From NCBI GenBank assembly GCA_052115395.1, contig JBFRGO010000001.1: 64,000 nt of DNA; one strand, given 5' to 3'. This document shows positions 1 through 8,583 of the stretch, piece by piece. Position 1 is the first letter of the stretch; each line of letters opens with the position of its first letter. The notes under the pieces are model-generated. The model saw only the letters and a program-made list of their open reading frames with translations. It searched no databases and was not told the origin of the DNA. The translations under genes and the position numbers were made by a program. The DNA is from Noviluteimonas sp052115395. GTDB taxonomy: Bacteria > Pseudomonadota > Gammaproteobacteria > Xanthomonadales > Xanthomonadaceae.

Positions 1-2
1 TG

Positions 3-1571
3 ACCGTCAACGGTTCGCTTCCCGCGCCGCTGCTGCGCTGGAAGGAGGGCACGACCGTGCATCTGCGCGTGCGCAACGCTTTGCCGCCCGGGTCGATCCA
101 TGGCGATCGCACCTCGATCCATTGGCACGGCATCGTCCTGCCCGCGAACATGGATGGCGTGCCGGGGATCAGCTTCGACGGCATCGGGCGCGGGGAGGCC
201 TACGACTATCGCTTCGACGTGCGCCAGGGCGGCACGTACTGGTACCACAGCCACTCGGGCTATCAGGAACAGGCGGGGCTGTATGGACCGCTGATCATCG
301 ATCCACTCGCGCCCGAGCCCTTCGGCTGGGACCGCGAACACGTGGTGATGCTGACCGACTGGACCGACCTGGATCCGTCCGCGCTGTTCTCGCGCCTGAA
401 GAAAATGCCGGGCTACGACAATTACCACAAGCGCACGGTCGGCGATTTCCTGCGCGATGCGAAACGCGACGGCATCTCGAAAACCCTCGCCGATCGCCGC
501 ATGTGGGGCGGGATGCGCATGACGCCGACCGATCTGTCGGACGTCAATGCGAACACCTACACCTACCTGATGAACGGCGCGACTTCGCTCGGCAACTGGA
601 CCGGCCTGTTCCGCCACGGCGAAAAGGTGCGCCTGCGTTTCATCAACGGATCGTCGATGAGCTACTTCGACGTGCGCATTCCCGGGTTGAAGATGACGGT
701 GGTCGCCGCCGACGGGCAATACGTCCATCCGGTGACGGTCGACGAGTTCCGGATCGCGGCCGCGGAAACCTTCGATGTGATCGTCGAACCGACGGGGCAG
801 GACGCCTTCACGATCTTCGCGCAGGACATGGGCCACACGGGTTTTGTGAGCGGCACGCTCGCCGTGCGCGAAGGCCTGCGCGCGCCGGTGCCCGCCCGCG
901 ATCCGCGCGCGATCCTGACGATGGCGGACATGGGGCATGGGGCGATGTCGCAGGCGATGCCGTCGGGCAGCGCGACGTCGCACGACATGCACGACATGGC
1001 GGGCATGCCCGGCATGGACCACGCCGCGATGGGGCACGCGATGCCCGCGCAAACGCATCCCGCCAGCGAAACCCGCAATCCCTTCGTCGACATGCAGGCC
1101 GCCGCGCCGACGCCGCGCCTGGAAGATCCGGGCGTCGGCCTGCGCGACAACGGGCGCATCGTGCTGAGCTACGGCATGTTGAAGAGCCTCTTCGCCGACC
1201 CCGATGGCCGCGAACCCGGCCGCGACATCGAACTGCACCTCACCGGCCACATGGAGCGCTTCGTGTGGGGCTTCGACGGGCGCAAGTTCTCCGAGGCCGA
1301 ACCCTTGCGCATGAACTACGGCGAGCGCCTGCGCATCGTGCTGGTCAACGACACGATGATGACGCACCCCATCCACCTGCATGGCATGTGGAGCGACCTG
1401 GAAGACGAAAACGGGGAATTCCACGTGCGCAAGCACACGATCGACATGCCCCCCGGCACGCGCCGCAGTTATCGCGTGCGCGCCGATGCGCCCGGCGCAT
1501 GGGCCTACCACTGCCACCTGCTGTTCCACATGGAAGCGGGAATGATGCGCGAAGTGCGGGTGGAACGATGA
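3..1571 (+). CDS. copA: Copper resistance multicopper oxidase CopA, 5' partial
   Basis: The reading frame is open from base 3, so the start codon and export signal lie before the window; 522 residues are visible. CopA/PcoA proteins are periplasmic multicopper oxidases that oxidise or bind copper(I). Type 1/2/3 copper ligand motifs are visible: HWHG near residue 40, HSHSG about 40 residues on, and near the C terminus HPIHLHGMW and HCHLLFHMEAGM. A Met/His-rich segment (roughly residues 300-345, repeated MxGM/HDM units) is typical of CopA and probably binds copper. The stop overlaps the copB start as ATGA, so the two are translationally coupled. Family assignment is secure; the missing N terminus is only a window effect. 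Confidence 0.95.
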   Translation, partial: TVNGSLPAPLLRWKEGTTVHLRVRNALPPGSIHGDRTSIHWHGIVLPANMDGVPGISFDGIGRGEAYDYRFDVRQGGTYWYHSHSGYQEQAGLYGPLIIDPLAPEPFGWDREHVVMLTDWTDLDPSALFSRLKKMPGYDNYHKRTVGDFLRDAKRDGISKTLADRRMWGGMRMTPTDLSDVNANTYTYLMNGATSLGNWTGLFRHGEKVRLRFINGSSMSYFDVRIPGLKMTVVAADGQYVHPVTVDEFRIAAAETFDVIVEPTGQDAFTIFAQDMGHTGFVSGTLAVREGLRAPVPARDPRAILTMADMGHGAMSQAMPSGSATSHDMHDMAGMPGMDHAAMGHAMPAQTHPASETRNPFVDMQAAAPTPRLEDPGVGLRDNGRIVLSYGMLKSLFADPDGREPGRDIELHLTGHMERFVWGFDGRKFSEAEPLRMNYGERLRIVLVNDTMMTHPIHLHGMWSDLEDENGEFHVRKHTIDMPPGTRRSYRVRADAPGAWAYHCHLLFHMEAGMMREVRVER

Positions 1572-2314
1572 AGAGCTTGGTTGTCACGATCGCATTGCTC
1601 GCATCGGGCAGTGCGTACGCGCAGCATCATGCGCATGACCCGGCTTCGCACGGCGAATCCGCGCACGGCGAATCCGCGCACGACAACAGTGTGCAGTCCT
1701 ACGTGCTGTTCAATCGCCTCGAAGGCTTCGACGCCGACCATGGCGCAGGCCTGGAATGGGAAGCCCAGGCCTGGGTTGGCACGGATACCGACAAGCTCTG
1801 GGTGCGCTCGGAAGGCGAACGCATCGATGGACGCACGGAGGCGGCCGGAGTCGAAGCCTTGTACGGCCGACCTGTCGCACGCTGGTGGGATCTGTTGGCC
1901 GGCGTGCGCCACGATTTCAAACCGGGCGCGTCGCAGGACTGGGCGGCGCTGGGCATCGCCGGCGTTGCGCCCTACAAGTTCGAAGTCGAAGCCACCGCGT
2001 ACCTGGGCCCCTCTGGTCGAACCGCGGCACGCATCGAAGCCGAGTACGAGGTGTTGTTCACCAATCGCCTGATCCTGCAACCTTTGGTGGAGGCCAATCT
2101 CTACGGAAAGGACGACCCGCAACGCGGCATCGGTTCCGGCTTGTCGACCATCGAAGCGGGGCTGCGACTGCGATACGAAGTGCATCGGCAATTCGCGCCC
2201 TACGTGGGGCTGGTATACGAGCGCGCCTACGGCGACACTGCGGACTTCCGGCGCGCGGCGGGCGAGGGAGCTGGTGACACGCGGCTGGTTGCGGGGGTGC
2301 GGATTTGGTTCTGA
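1568..2314 (+). CDS. copB: Copper resistance outer-membrane protein CopB
   Basis: This encodes 248 residues starting at an ATG that overlaps the copA stop. An N-terminal signal peptide ends in AYA-Q, followed by a His-rich stretch and then a CopB domain predicted to form an outer-membrane barrel (alternating aromatic/polar strands, C-terminal GVRIWF with terminal Phe). CopB proteins sequester or move copper at the outer membrane together with CopA. It is shorter than Pseudomonas CopB because the Met-rich N-terminal repeats are reduced to two tandem HGESA units. No copper-sensing regulator is present downstream; it may lie upstream of the window. Confidence 0.92.
   Translation: MKSLVVTIALLASGSAYAQHHAHDPASHGESAHGESAHDNSVQSYVLFNRLEGFDADHGAGLEWEAQAWVGTDTDKLWVRSEGERIDGRTEAAGVEALYGRPVARWWDLLAGVRHDFKPGASQDWAALGIAGVAPYKFEVEATAYLGPSGRTAARIEAEYEVLFTNRLILQPLVEANLYGKDDPQRGIGSGLSTIEAGLRLRYEVHRQFAPYVGLVYERAYGDTADFRRAAGEGAGDTRLVAGVRIWF
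1649..1678 (+). repeat. Exact 15-bp tandem duplication in copB
   Basis: Two perfect copies of cacggcgaatccgcg sit head to tail just after the CopB signal peptide and encode HGESA twice. The in-frame length means copy-number change would extend or shorten the His-rich metal-binding leader without breaking the gene. Confidence 0.9.
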
Positions 2315-2337
2315 GTCAACGCATTGCAGGTTCGCCC

Positions 2338-2351
2338 CAGTATTTCTACTG
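2338..2351. promoter_or_regulatory. Candidate operator, CAGTA-N4-TACTG palindrome (site A)
   Basis: A perfect inverted repeat, CAGTATTTCTACTG, lies 80 bases before the start at 2432. Its reverse complement is identical over all 14 bases to site D at 9794-9807. A -10-like TGGAAT begins 13 bases after it (2365-2370), the same spacing as at site D. A second inverted repeat (arms GTGGAA and TTCCAC, 2364-2384) follows. The role as a regulator site is inferred. Confidence 0.6.
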
Positions 2352-2431
2352 GCCCGCCGCAAAGTGGAATTGCGGTAGTTCCACCGCCCGGTGGCCGCCA
2401 TTGTGAGGTTCTGCCCTTCGGGAGATCCGCG

Positions 2432-2866
2432 ATGCGCTTGTCCAGCTTCGTGCTGTGCCTGGTCGCCGCGCTCAGCTGCGGTGGCGCACTGGCGCAATCG
2501 ACCGACGCAGCACCGACGGCCGATGCTGCCTCTGCAATGAAACGCCCCGGCGATGCCGCCAAGCGTTGGACCATCGATTTCGACCGCTCGGCCAAGAGCG
2601 ATGGCCAAATCAAGTTCCTGGTCTGGCAGAACGACGAGGACGCGCCGACGCAAGTCGTCGTGCCGATCAGGCAGGGCCAGACGGAGAACAGCATCGCGCT
2701 GGCCACGCGGGATCTGTTTCGCGACATGCTGGGCACGAAGGATTTCGAAACCGACGTCGCCAAGGGCGATGTCTTCGTGCGCGTGAAGCGTGACGAGCGC
2801 CGCTTCAGCGTACAGGTGAGACAGAACACGGCGGAGGGCGTGAGGGTCGACCTCTATGCACGCTGA
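2432..2866 (+). CDS. Secreted protein of unknown function
   Basis: This encodes 144 residues from the ATG at 2432, chosen because it begins a clear signal peptide (MRLSSFVLCLVAALSCGG, cleavage near ALA-Q); the in-frame extension upstream is Pro-rich and would run through the promoter element. The mature protein is about 120 residues, charged, without cysteine, and rich in beta-strand-like stretches. I do not recognise the family. It lies 3 bases before the transporter gene, so they are probably co-transcribed from the promoter carrying site A. Confidence 0.7.
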   Translation: MRLSSFVLCLVAALSCGGALAQSTDAAPTADAASAMKRPGDAAKRWTIDFDRSAKSDGQIKFLVWQNDEDAPTQVVVPIRQGQTENSIALATRDLFRDMLGTKDFETDVAKGDVFVRVKRDERRFSVQVRQNTAEGVRVDLYAR

Positions 2867-2869
2867 GCC

Positions 2870-3751
2870 GTGATCGATCCCAAACACATCGTCATCTTTG
2901 CTTTCCAGCTGAGCATCGTCTGCACGGTGCTCGGTTTCGGGCTGCACGCCACCCGCAACGACCTGCTGTATCTGTGGCGTCGGCCGGGGCTGTTGGTGAA
3001 GTCGTTGCTGTCGGTGTTCCTCGTGATGCCGGTGCTGGCTGTGTTGATGGAGCGGGGCTTCGATTTCCGCCGCACGACCGAAATGGCGCTCGTCGCGCTG
3101 TCGCTGTCGCCCTTGCCGCCGCTGCTGCCGACCAAGGCCGATCGTGCGGGCGGCGAGCACGCGTACATGGTGGCCTTGCTGGTGACGTTGTCGCTGGTCG
3201 CGATCGTGGCGATCCCGATCGCCGGGTTCATCCTCGGCTGGTTCTTCCACCGCCAGGTGCATGTCTCGGTGGGCGGAATCGCGAAGATCGTGCTGTTGAT
3301 GATCATCGCGCCGCTGGTGGTCGGTGTCGTGTTGCGGCGGCGGTTGCCCGCGGTCGCGCGCGTGTTGACCCCGATCGTCGGGCGCATCGCGAAGATCCTG
3401 CTGCCGCTGGCGGTCGTCGCGCTGCTCGCAGCCGCGTGGCGCGGGATCTGGTCGGCCGTCGGCGACGGGACGATTTTCGCCGTGACGCTCTTCGTCGTGG
3501 TCGGCCTGGCCGTAGGGCATTGGCTCGGGCGGCCCGAGCGCGGGCATTCGATCGTGCTCGCCCTCGCCACCGCATGCCGACATCCGGCGATCGCATTGAC
3601 GATCGCCTCGGCGAATTTCCCCGACCTCAACTTCGTCGGCACGGTGCTGCTGTATGTCCTGGTGTCCGCGCTCGTCGGCGTGCCCTACGTGATGTGGCAG
3701 CGCCGCGCGGAGTGCCCGCCGTCGCCGCCACCCGTCCCGCCTCCGCGCTGA
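2870..3751 (+). CDS. BASS-family (bile acid:sodium symporter-like) membrane transporter
   Basis: This encodes 293 residues with GTG as likely start, directly after the preceding stop. About eight or nine hydrophobic segments, the SPLPPLLPTKADRAGG stretch near residue 80 and the CRHPAIALTIASANF segment near residue 245 fit the bile acid:Na+ symporter (SBF) fold, whose discontinuous helices hold the sodium sites. The substrate is unknown. The C terminus is a short proline-rich tail. It converges with the next gene on the opposite strand with 3 bases between the stops. Confidence 0.7.
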   Translation: MIDPKHIVIFAFQLSIVCTVLGFGLHATRNDLLYLWRRPGLLVKSLLSVFLVMPVLAVLMERGFDFRRTTEMALVALSLSPLPPLLPTKADRAGGEHAYMVALLVTLSLVAIVAIPIAGFILGWFFHRQVHVSVGGIAKIVLLMIIAPLVVGVVLRRRLPAVARVLTPIVGRIAKILLPLAVVALLAAAWRGIWSAVGDGTIFAVTLFVVVGLAVGHWLGRPERGHSIVLALATACRHPAIALTIASANFPDLNFVGTVLLYVLVSALVGVPYVMWQRRAECPPSPPPVPPPR

Positions 3752-3754
3752 CGC

Positions 3755-5056
3755 TCAGACACCGATGCCGGATTCGGCGATCCGCTCGTCTTCGTATTCG
3801 ACGAAGCGATCGAGCTTGAACGTATCCAGGCGGAATCTTTCGGTCGCCGCGGAGAAGGCCATCGTCGCGAGCACGCGTTCGGGCGATTTCGCCCACGGCG
3901 CGACGTAACGCGGCCCGACGATCAACCCGGTTTCGAGGAAGGGCGTCAACGTGATCACGTCGGCGGTGTTGACGCGCCCGCAGAACAGCATGCGCAGGAT
4001 GTCGCCGCGGCCTTCGTGCAGCGCCTTGCAGATGAACAGGTGCACCATGATCACGCCTTCCAGGTAGGCGCCGTCCTTGGTGAAGCAGATCTTGCCGCGC
4101 ACGTCGCCCCCGCGGAACACGCGTGCCGCGCTGCGATAGCTTTCCACTTCGGTCTGGCCTGCATCGAGGAAGGTGCGGAATACTTCCATGAAGTCCGCGC
4201 CCTGCAAGGCCTGGCCCACCGCGACGATGCGCAGCGCGACGCGCCGCAGGCGCTGCAGATCGATCGCGCCGGTGATGATTTCCGAATACGTCGCCAGGCC
4301 TTCCTGCGTGCGCGTGGTGCGCGGCGAACCCACGCCGAGCGATTTGACGTGCGGTTGGTGCTTGCCGTTGAGCAGGGTGGCCGAGTGGATGAAGGCTTCG
4401 TGCTGGACCAATTGCTCGACGTCGAGTTCGGAGAACATCGCGGTCGCGCGCAGGGTGATCTGTTTGCTGCCGGCGGCGGCTTTCGAGGCCAGGTCGGGAT
4501 TGAGGACGACTTCGACCTTGTCGTCGGTGAAGAACGGATCGATGCGCGCGCGGATGCGTTGCGCGAATTGTTCGGCCGTCATGTCGCAGGGCGTTTCCGG
4601 GATCAGGCGCGAATCGATCAAGTGGTCGGTGGTCGCGAGCATGTCGCGCGCCGCGTCGTCGGAGGTGATGTCCTGCGATTGGTACTTCGTATCGGGCCTG
4701 CCATAGAGCAGCGTGGAGCAGCGCGTGAATTCGGGCGTGCCGATGCCGCGCAGCATCTGCGCGGCCACGCGGTAACTCCACGCGGTCTTCCATAACCAAT
4801 GTCCGATGGGATGTCCGCGATCGATGCCGCGCATGAGCGTGTCGAGTTGATCGACTTCGGCTTCCAGCGCCTGCGGCTGCGTGGGAGGTTGCGGAAGTTC
4901 GGGTTGGCCTGCGCGCAGGCGTTCGAGGAAACGCGTCTCCATCGTCGCGGGCCAGCCGATCGCATCGAGCACGCGGATCTTGCGCCCGACTTTGACGATG
5001 GCCGCATCGGCGGTGAACAGACGCTCCAGGACAGGATCGGCAAGGATGGCGTTCAT
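3755..5056 (-). CDS. QEGLA-motif putative zinc metallopeptidase (DUF1704)
   Basis: This encodes 433 residues. The protein contains the TQEGLATYSE signature (E252) of the family annotated as flavohemoglobin-expression-modulating QEGLA proteins, and an HExxxH motif (H219-E220-xxx-H224). Related DUF1704 proteins include the eukaryotic MATCAP tyrosine carboxypeptidases, which use HExxxH plus a downstream Glu to bind zinc; a peptidase activity here is therefore plausible but unproven. The start was chosen at the ATG overlapping the aquaporin stop (ATGA), giving a three-gene operon with the COG4313 protein and aquaporin. The bacterial substrate is unknown. Confidence 0.85.
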   Translation of the reverse strand: MNAILADPVLERLFTADAAIVKVGRKIRVLDAIGWPATMETRFLERLRAGQPELPQPPTQPQALEAEVDQLDTLMRGIDRGHPIGHWLWKTAWSYRVAAQMLRGIGTPEFTRCSTLLYGRPDTKYQSQDITSDDAARDMLATTDHLIDSRLIPETPCDMTAEQFAQRIRARIDPFFTDDKVEVVLNPDLASKAAAGSKQITLRATAMFSELDVEQLVQHEAFIHSATLLNGKHQPHVKSLGVGSPRTTRTQEGLATYSEIITGAIDLQRLRRVALRIVAVGQALQGADFMEVFRTFLDAGQTEVESYRSAARVFRGGDVRGKICFTKDGAYLEGVIMVHLFICKALHEGRGDILRMLFCGRVNTADVITLTPFLETGLIVGPRYVAPWAKSPERVLATMAFSAATERFRLDTFKLDRFVEYEDERIAESGIGV

Positions 5057-5766
5057 TCCGGCTGCCTCAACCACCGATACAGGCCGCCGCCGAGGATGCC
5101 GCCGATGATCGGCACGACCCAGAAGAACCACAGTTGCTGCAGCGGCATTCCGCCGGTGAACAACGCAACGCCGGTCGAGCGTGCGGGATTCACCGAGGTG
5201 TTGGTCACCGGAATGCTGATCAGGTGGATGAGCGTGAGCGCCAGGCCGATGGCGAGCGGCGCGAAACCGGCAGGCGCCTTCGGATCGGTGGCGCCCATGA
5301 TCACCACGAGGAACATGCCGGTCATCACCAGTTCGCACAGCAGCGCTGCGACCATCGAATAGCCGCCTGGCGACATCGTGCCGTAACCGTTGGTCGCGAA
5401 AGCCCCTGCGGCGCTGGTGTCGATCACTACGTCCGCGCGGCCGTGCGCGATCTGCCACAACACGAAGCCGGCGAGCACCGCGCCCAGGGTTTGCGCGACC
5501 CAATACGGAATCAATTCCTTCGCGGGGAACCGACCGCCGGCCCAAAGGCCTGCACTCACGGCGGGATTGAAGTGTCCGCCCGAGATATGGCCGAAGGCGT
5601 ATGCGCCGGTTACGACGGTGAGGCCGAAGGCGAAGGCTACACCGAGCAATCCGATGCCGAGCGGATTGCCGTCGCCGCCGAAGTTCGCCGCGAGCACTGC
5701 GCTGCCGCAGCCTCCCAGCACGAGCCAGAAGGTGCCGATGGTTTCGGCGAGCAGTCGCTTGAGCAT
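5053..5766 (-). CDS. aqpZ: Aquaporin Z-like water channel
   Basis: This encodes 237 residues with six hydrophobic segments and both signature half-helices: FNPAVSAG in the first half and VNPARSTG in the second. MLKRLLAETIGTFWLVLGG is the standard aquaporin N terminus. The narrow-filter context resembles AqpZ rather than glycerol facilitators (no Asp after the second NPAR), so water is the expected substrate. It is the middle gene of an operon with the outer-membrane protein upstream and the QEGLA protein downstream (ATGA overlap). This context suggests osmotic or envelope stress control. Confidence 0.95.
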   Translation of the reverse strand: MLKRLLAETIGTFWLVLGGCGSAVLAANFGGDGNPLGIGLLGVAFAFGLTVVTGAYAFGHISGGHFNPAVSAGLWAGGRFPAKELIPYWVAQTLGAVLAGFVLWQIAHGRADVVIDTSAAGAFATNGYGTMSPGGYSMVAALLCELVMTGMFLVVIMGATDPKAPAGFAPLAIGLALTLIHLISIPVTNTSVNPARSTGVALFTGGMPLQQLWFFWVVPIIGGILGGGLYRWLRQPE

Positions 5767-5777
5767 GGTCGGTCTCC

Positions 5778-6731
5778 TCAGAACGTGATCGTGCCGGTGA
5801 CCATCACCGGGTTGCCTTCCAATCGATTCTTGACGTCGAACTCGTACAACCAGCGTGCGGAAAACTCGATCTTGCCGGTCTTGTAGGTGGCGATCGGGCC
5901 GATCGCGAGCGAATGTCCCTTGAAGCCATTCAGGCGATCGGCGGTCGGCCCGGTGTCGTCTTGCAGCTGCTGGATCCAGCCGCCTGCGCCGCCGAAGCCC
6001 CAACCGCTTCGGGTCCTCTTGATCAACAACGCATCCGCGCGGAAAACCGCGCCATTCTGGTAATCGGTCGCGTTGTTCTCGGTGTACAGATCCACGGCCG
6101 CCAGCGTGGTGAACTCGAGCGTGCCGGCCTGGCCGAGTTGGGTATAAGCGAGGGTCGGCGAGAACGACCAGTTGTTGAGGCTGACGTTGGCGAGCTTGTC
6201 GGGATCGTACGCGCCGGTCGGCGCGCTGACGTAAAGCGCCAGCGACATGTGGTGGGTCTGGCTGAAATGGCGGCTGGCGATCACGGGCACGAAGTCCATG
6301 TCGAACAGGCCGCTGTCGCTGTCGTTCGTCGACAGGCCGAGCCGGCCGATGCGCAGGTCCGCGCTCACGTCGACTTTCGCCAAGGGCACCGCAACCGCGC
6401 TCGCAAAGTTCCAGCGGCCTTCGCCCGTGGGCCACACATACACGCCGGTGAAGCTGATCAGGTTGAACTGCGCATCCAGGCCGATCGCCGTGCTGCGGCC
6501 GATCGGTGTTTCGCGTTGGCCTCCGATTTGCCCCGAGTAATAGATGTAGTCGATGGCGAGGTTGAATCCCGGCGTCGGCGGAACCAGGCCTGCATACGAC
6601 GTCCCTTGCAAGCCGGTGATGGGCTTGCCGAGGCCACCTTCCGTGGCATGGGCGGGAGCATCGGCAAACGTGCAGGCGAGGGCACCGGTCAGCGCGACGC
6701 CGAGGGGGAGGGAGCGCGCGCTCGAGCGCAT
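5778..6731 (-). CDS. COG4313 outer-membrane protein (phenol meta-pathway/SphA type)
   Basis: This encodes 317 residues with an N-terminal signal peptide (cleavage near AHA-T) and a long run of amphipathic strands, ending with an aromatic-rich strand and a terminal Phe (TGTITF), consistent with an outer-membrane barrel. The TEGGLGKPITGLQGTSYAGL start matches proteins labelled MetA-pathway of phenol degradation. Known relatives are channel-like or hydrophobic-compound uptake proteins, but no aromatic pathway genes occur here. It is the first gene of the operon with aqpZ, 11 bases upstream, and its promoter region carries site B of the shared palindrome. Confidence 0.8.
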   Translation of the reverse strand: MRSSARSLPLGVALTGALACTFADAPAHATEGGLGKPITGLQGTSYAGLVPPTPGFNLAIDYIYYSGQIGGQRETPIGRSTAIGLDAQFNLISFTGVYVWPTGEGRWNFASAVAVPLAKVDVSADLRIGRLGLSTNDSDSGLFDMDFVPVIASRHFSQTHHMSLALYVSAPTGAYDPDKLANVSLNNWSFSPTLAYTQLGQAGTLEFTTLAAVDLYTENNATDYQNGAVFRADALLIKRTRSGWGFGGAGGWIQQLQDDTGPTADRLNGFKGHSLAIGPIATYKTGKIEFSARWLYEFDVKNRLEGNPVMVTGTITF

Positions 6732-6800
6732 GTGCGATTTCCGCTGACGACGGGACGGTCCCTATCCTCCGCGTCGCCGCCGCGCAGCCCAACCCGACTT

Positions 6801-8399
6801 CTACGGGACGGACCTCAGTACTTCTACCGATGACGCGGCCACGGGGAAGCGCACATCCACGCGCGTGCCGCCGCGCGTGCCTGCGCCGAACTCGATGCGG
6901 CCCCGCAACGAACGCGTGCGTTCCACCATGCTGATCATGCCCAGCCCACGCCGCGGCGCCGCCGCACGATCGGCGGGAAGGCCGCGGCCGTCGTCCTCCA
7001 CGCGCAGCAAGGCCAGGTTGCCGCCGTCGCGGCGCAGTTCGATGCGGACGTGCCGTGCGCCGGCATGTTTCTCGACGTTGTGCAGCGCTTCCTGCGCGAT
7101 GCGGAACAAGTCGAGCTTCTGCGGCTCGGCCAGGTCGAAGGATTCGTCGGTCTCGCAACGCACGTGCAGGTCTTCGCGCGAATGGCTGGCGCACAGGCCT
7201 TCGAGCGACGCAGCCAGGCTCGTGTAGCGCAGCATGCTCGGGTGCAATTCATGCGAGAGGCGGCGGATGTCGTCGGACACGCCGAGAAGGCGGTCCTGCA
7301 AGCTTTCGATGCGGTCGCGGCCCGGCGGATCGGCGTTGCGCTTGAGGCTGCTGAGTTCGATGGAGATCGATGCGAGCGATTGATTCACGTCATCGTGCAG
7401 GTCGCGCGCGATGCGGCTGCGTTCGTTCTCCTGCATGTTCATCGCGCGCCGTGCGAGCTGGCTCAGCCGTTCGCCGGAATCGCGCAGGGCTTCGCTGGAT
7501 TCGCCGCGCTGGTCGCGCAGCGCGGTGAGCAGCAGCAACACCACGGTCGTACCGATCGACCACCATTGCACGTGCGAAAGCGTCGCAAGCGGGGCTTCGT
7601 GCACGAGCGGGCCGATACCCAGCGAGGTCAGCAGCAGGCAGCCCAGCCACACCGGCAGCCAGGCCACGCGCGTCCACGCCGAACCGAGCGCGTGATCCGA
7701 CCACAGCAGCAGCATGATCGGTGCGAGCAACAACAAGGGGAAGGCTTCGCCATTGCCGATCGGCGAGATCCACAGCACGACGATCGCAAGCGCGCCGATC
7801 AGGATGATCGCCGGTTGCCACCCGTGCGCGTCGGCCTCGTCCTCCACGCGCTCGTTCGCCAGGCGCACCGCACCGGTGAAGGCGGGCACGACGATCAGGT
7901 ATCCGATGCTGCGCGCGAGCATTTCGTGGCCATCGGTCAGCGCCCCCGTCATCGTCCCGAGCTGCGCGCCGGCCGCATGCGCCCATGCACCACCGGCCAC
8001 GGGAAGCAGGACGCCGCAGATGAGCAGGAATTTGATCGGATCGCAGCCGGTCGGCGAGATGCGTCCGTCGCGTTCGGGATGCAGCCACCACGTGGCGACG
8101 ACGACCAGCGCGAACTCGCCCATCAACACCACGCAATGCGGCAACAACTCGCGCTCCATCCCCACGCACGCCATCGCGCTGCCGAGCAGCGCGGCGCCGA
8201 AGACCACCGGCCAACGCGAACCGGGCGTGGCCAGCAGGCCGCACATCAGGATCGCGCCGGGGACCCAGACCGATTGCCCGAGGAAAGACGCCATCCATGG
8301 CGTCATGGTCAATGTCTGCCCGAGCGCGCCCGCCGCGGCGACGGCCGCGGGCAGGAGCCAACCCATGCGTGCGGGTGCCTGGTCCATGCCGATCCCCAT
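6801..8399 (-). CDS. Hybrid-free NarX-type histidine kinase with MASE1-like sensor
   Basis: This encodes 532 residues. About eight hydrophobic helices (residues 1-290) resemble the MASE1 sensory domain; a short linker follows, then the HisKA_3 dimerisation domain with ARDLHDDVNQSL (phospho-acceptor H335) and a HATPase_c domain with EALHNVEKH (N box), DDGRG (G1) and GLGMISM (G2). This is the HPK7 class that pairs with LuxR-type response regulators. It is divergent from such a regulator at 8584, its probable partner. The last 15 codons overlap candidate operator site B for the downstream gene. The signal sensed is unknown. Confidence 0.9.
   Translation of the reverse strand: MGIGMDQAPARMGWLLPAAVAAAGALGQTLTMTPWMASFLGQSVWVPGAILMCGLLATPGSRWPVVFGAALLGSAMACVGMERELLPHCVVLMGEFALVVVATWWLHPERDGRISPTGCDPIKFLLICGVLLPVAGGAWAHAAGAQLGTMTGALTDGHEMLARSIGYLIVVPAFTGAVRLANERVEDEADAHGWQPAIILIGALAIVVLWISPIGNGEAFPLLLLAPIMLLLWSDHALGSAWTRVAWLPVWLGCLLLTSLGIGPLVHEAPLATLSHVQWWSIGTTVVLLLLTALRDQRGESSEALRDSGERLSQLARRAMNMQENERSRIARDLHDDVNQSLASISIELSSLKRNADPPGRDRIESLQDRLLGVSDDIRRLSHELHPSMLRYTSLAASLEGLCASHSREDLHVRCETDESFDLAEPQKLDLFRIAQEALHNVEKHAGARHVRIELRRDGGNLALLRVEDDGRGLPADRAAAPRRGLGMISMVERTRSLRGRIEFGAGTRGGTRVDVRFPVAASSVEVLRSVP
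6816..6829. promoter_or_regulatory. Candidate operator, shared palindrome (site B)
   Basis: Read toward the COG4313 gene this is CGGTAGAAGTACTG, matching 12 of 14 positions of sites A and D. It lies 84 bases before the start at 6731, inside the 3' end of the kinase gene. A further GTAGAAGT copy, 6797-6804 on the same strand, supplies a -10-like TAGAAG about 12 bases downstream. Confidence 0.5.
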
Positions 8400-8412
8400 G
8401 CATTTTCAGCTT

Positions 8413-8431
8413 CGTGTACACCTCGTACACG
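8413..8431. promoter_or_regulatory. Candidate operator in the kinase/regulator divergent region
   Basis: A perfect inverted repeat with 7-bp arms CGTGTAC and GTACACG and a 5-bp spacer stands 14 bases upstream of the kinase start and 153 bases before the response regulator. It is unlike the CAGTA-type palindrome and may be an autoregulatory or separate regulator site. An additional inverted pair GTTCAAAC (8478-8485) and GTTTGAAC (8514-8521) lies nearer the regulator gene. Confidence 0.45.
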
Positions 8432-8583
8432 CGCGCGGCAATGACGGAAGGTCACCGTTCCGACGGATGGATGACCGGTTCAAACACATGAATGCGCGCG
8501 TGCCCCTCACGCGGTTTGAACGCTTTTCACGCGAGGCTCACCGGACGCGGGGGGATCCATCGGACTGTTGGAGGGGACCAGGA

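Noticed and set aside
7714..8583. Upstream in-frame extension of the 8584 response regulator
   Set aside because: It is antisense to the kinase gene; the receiver domain and ribosome site set the start at 8584.
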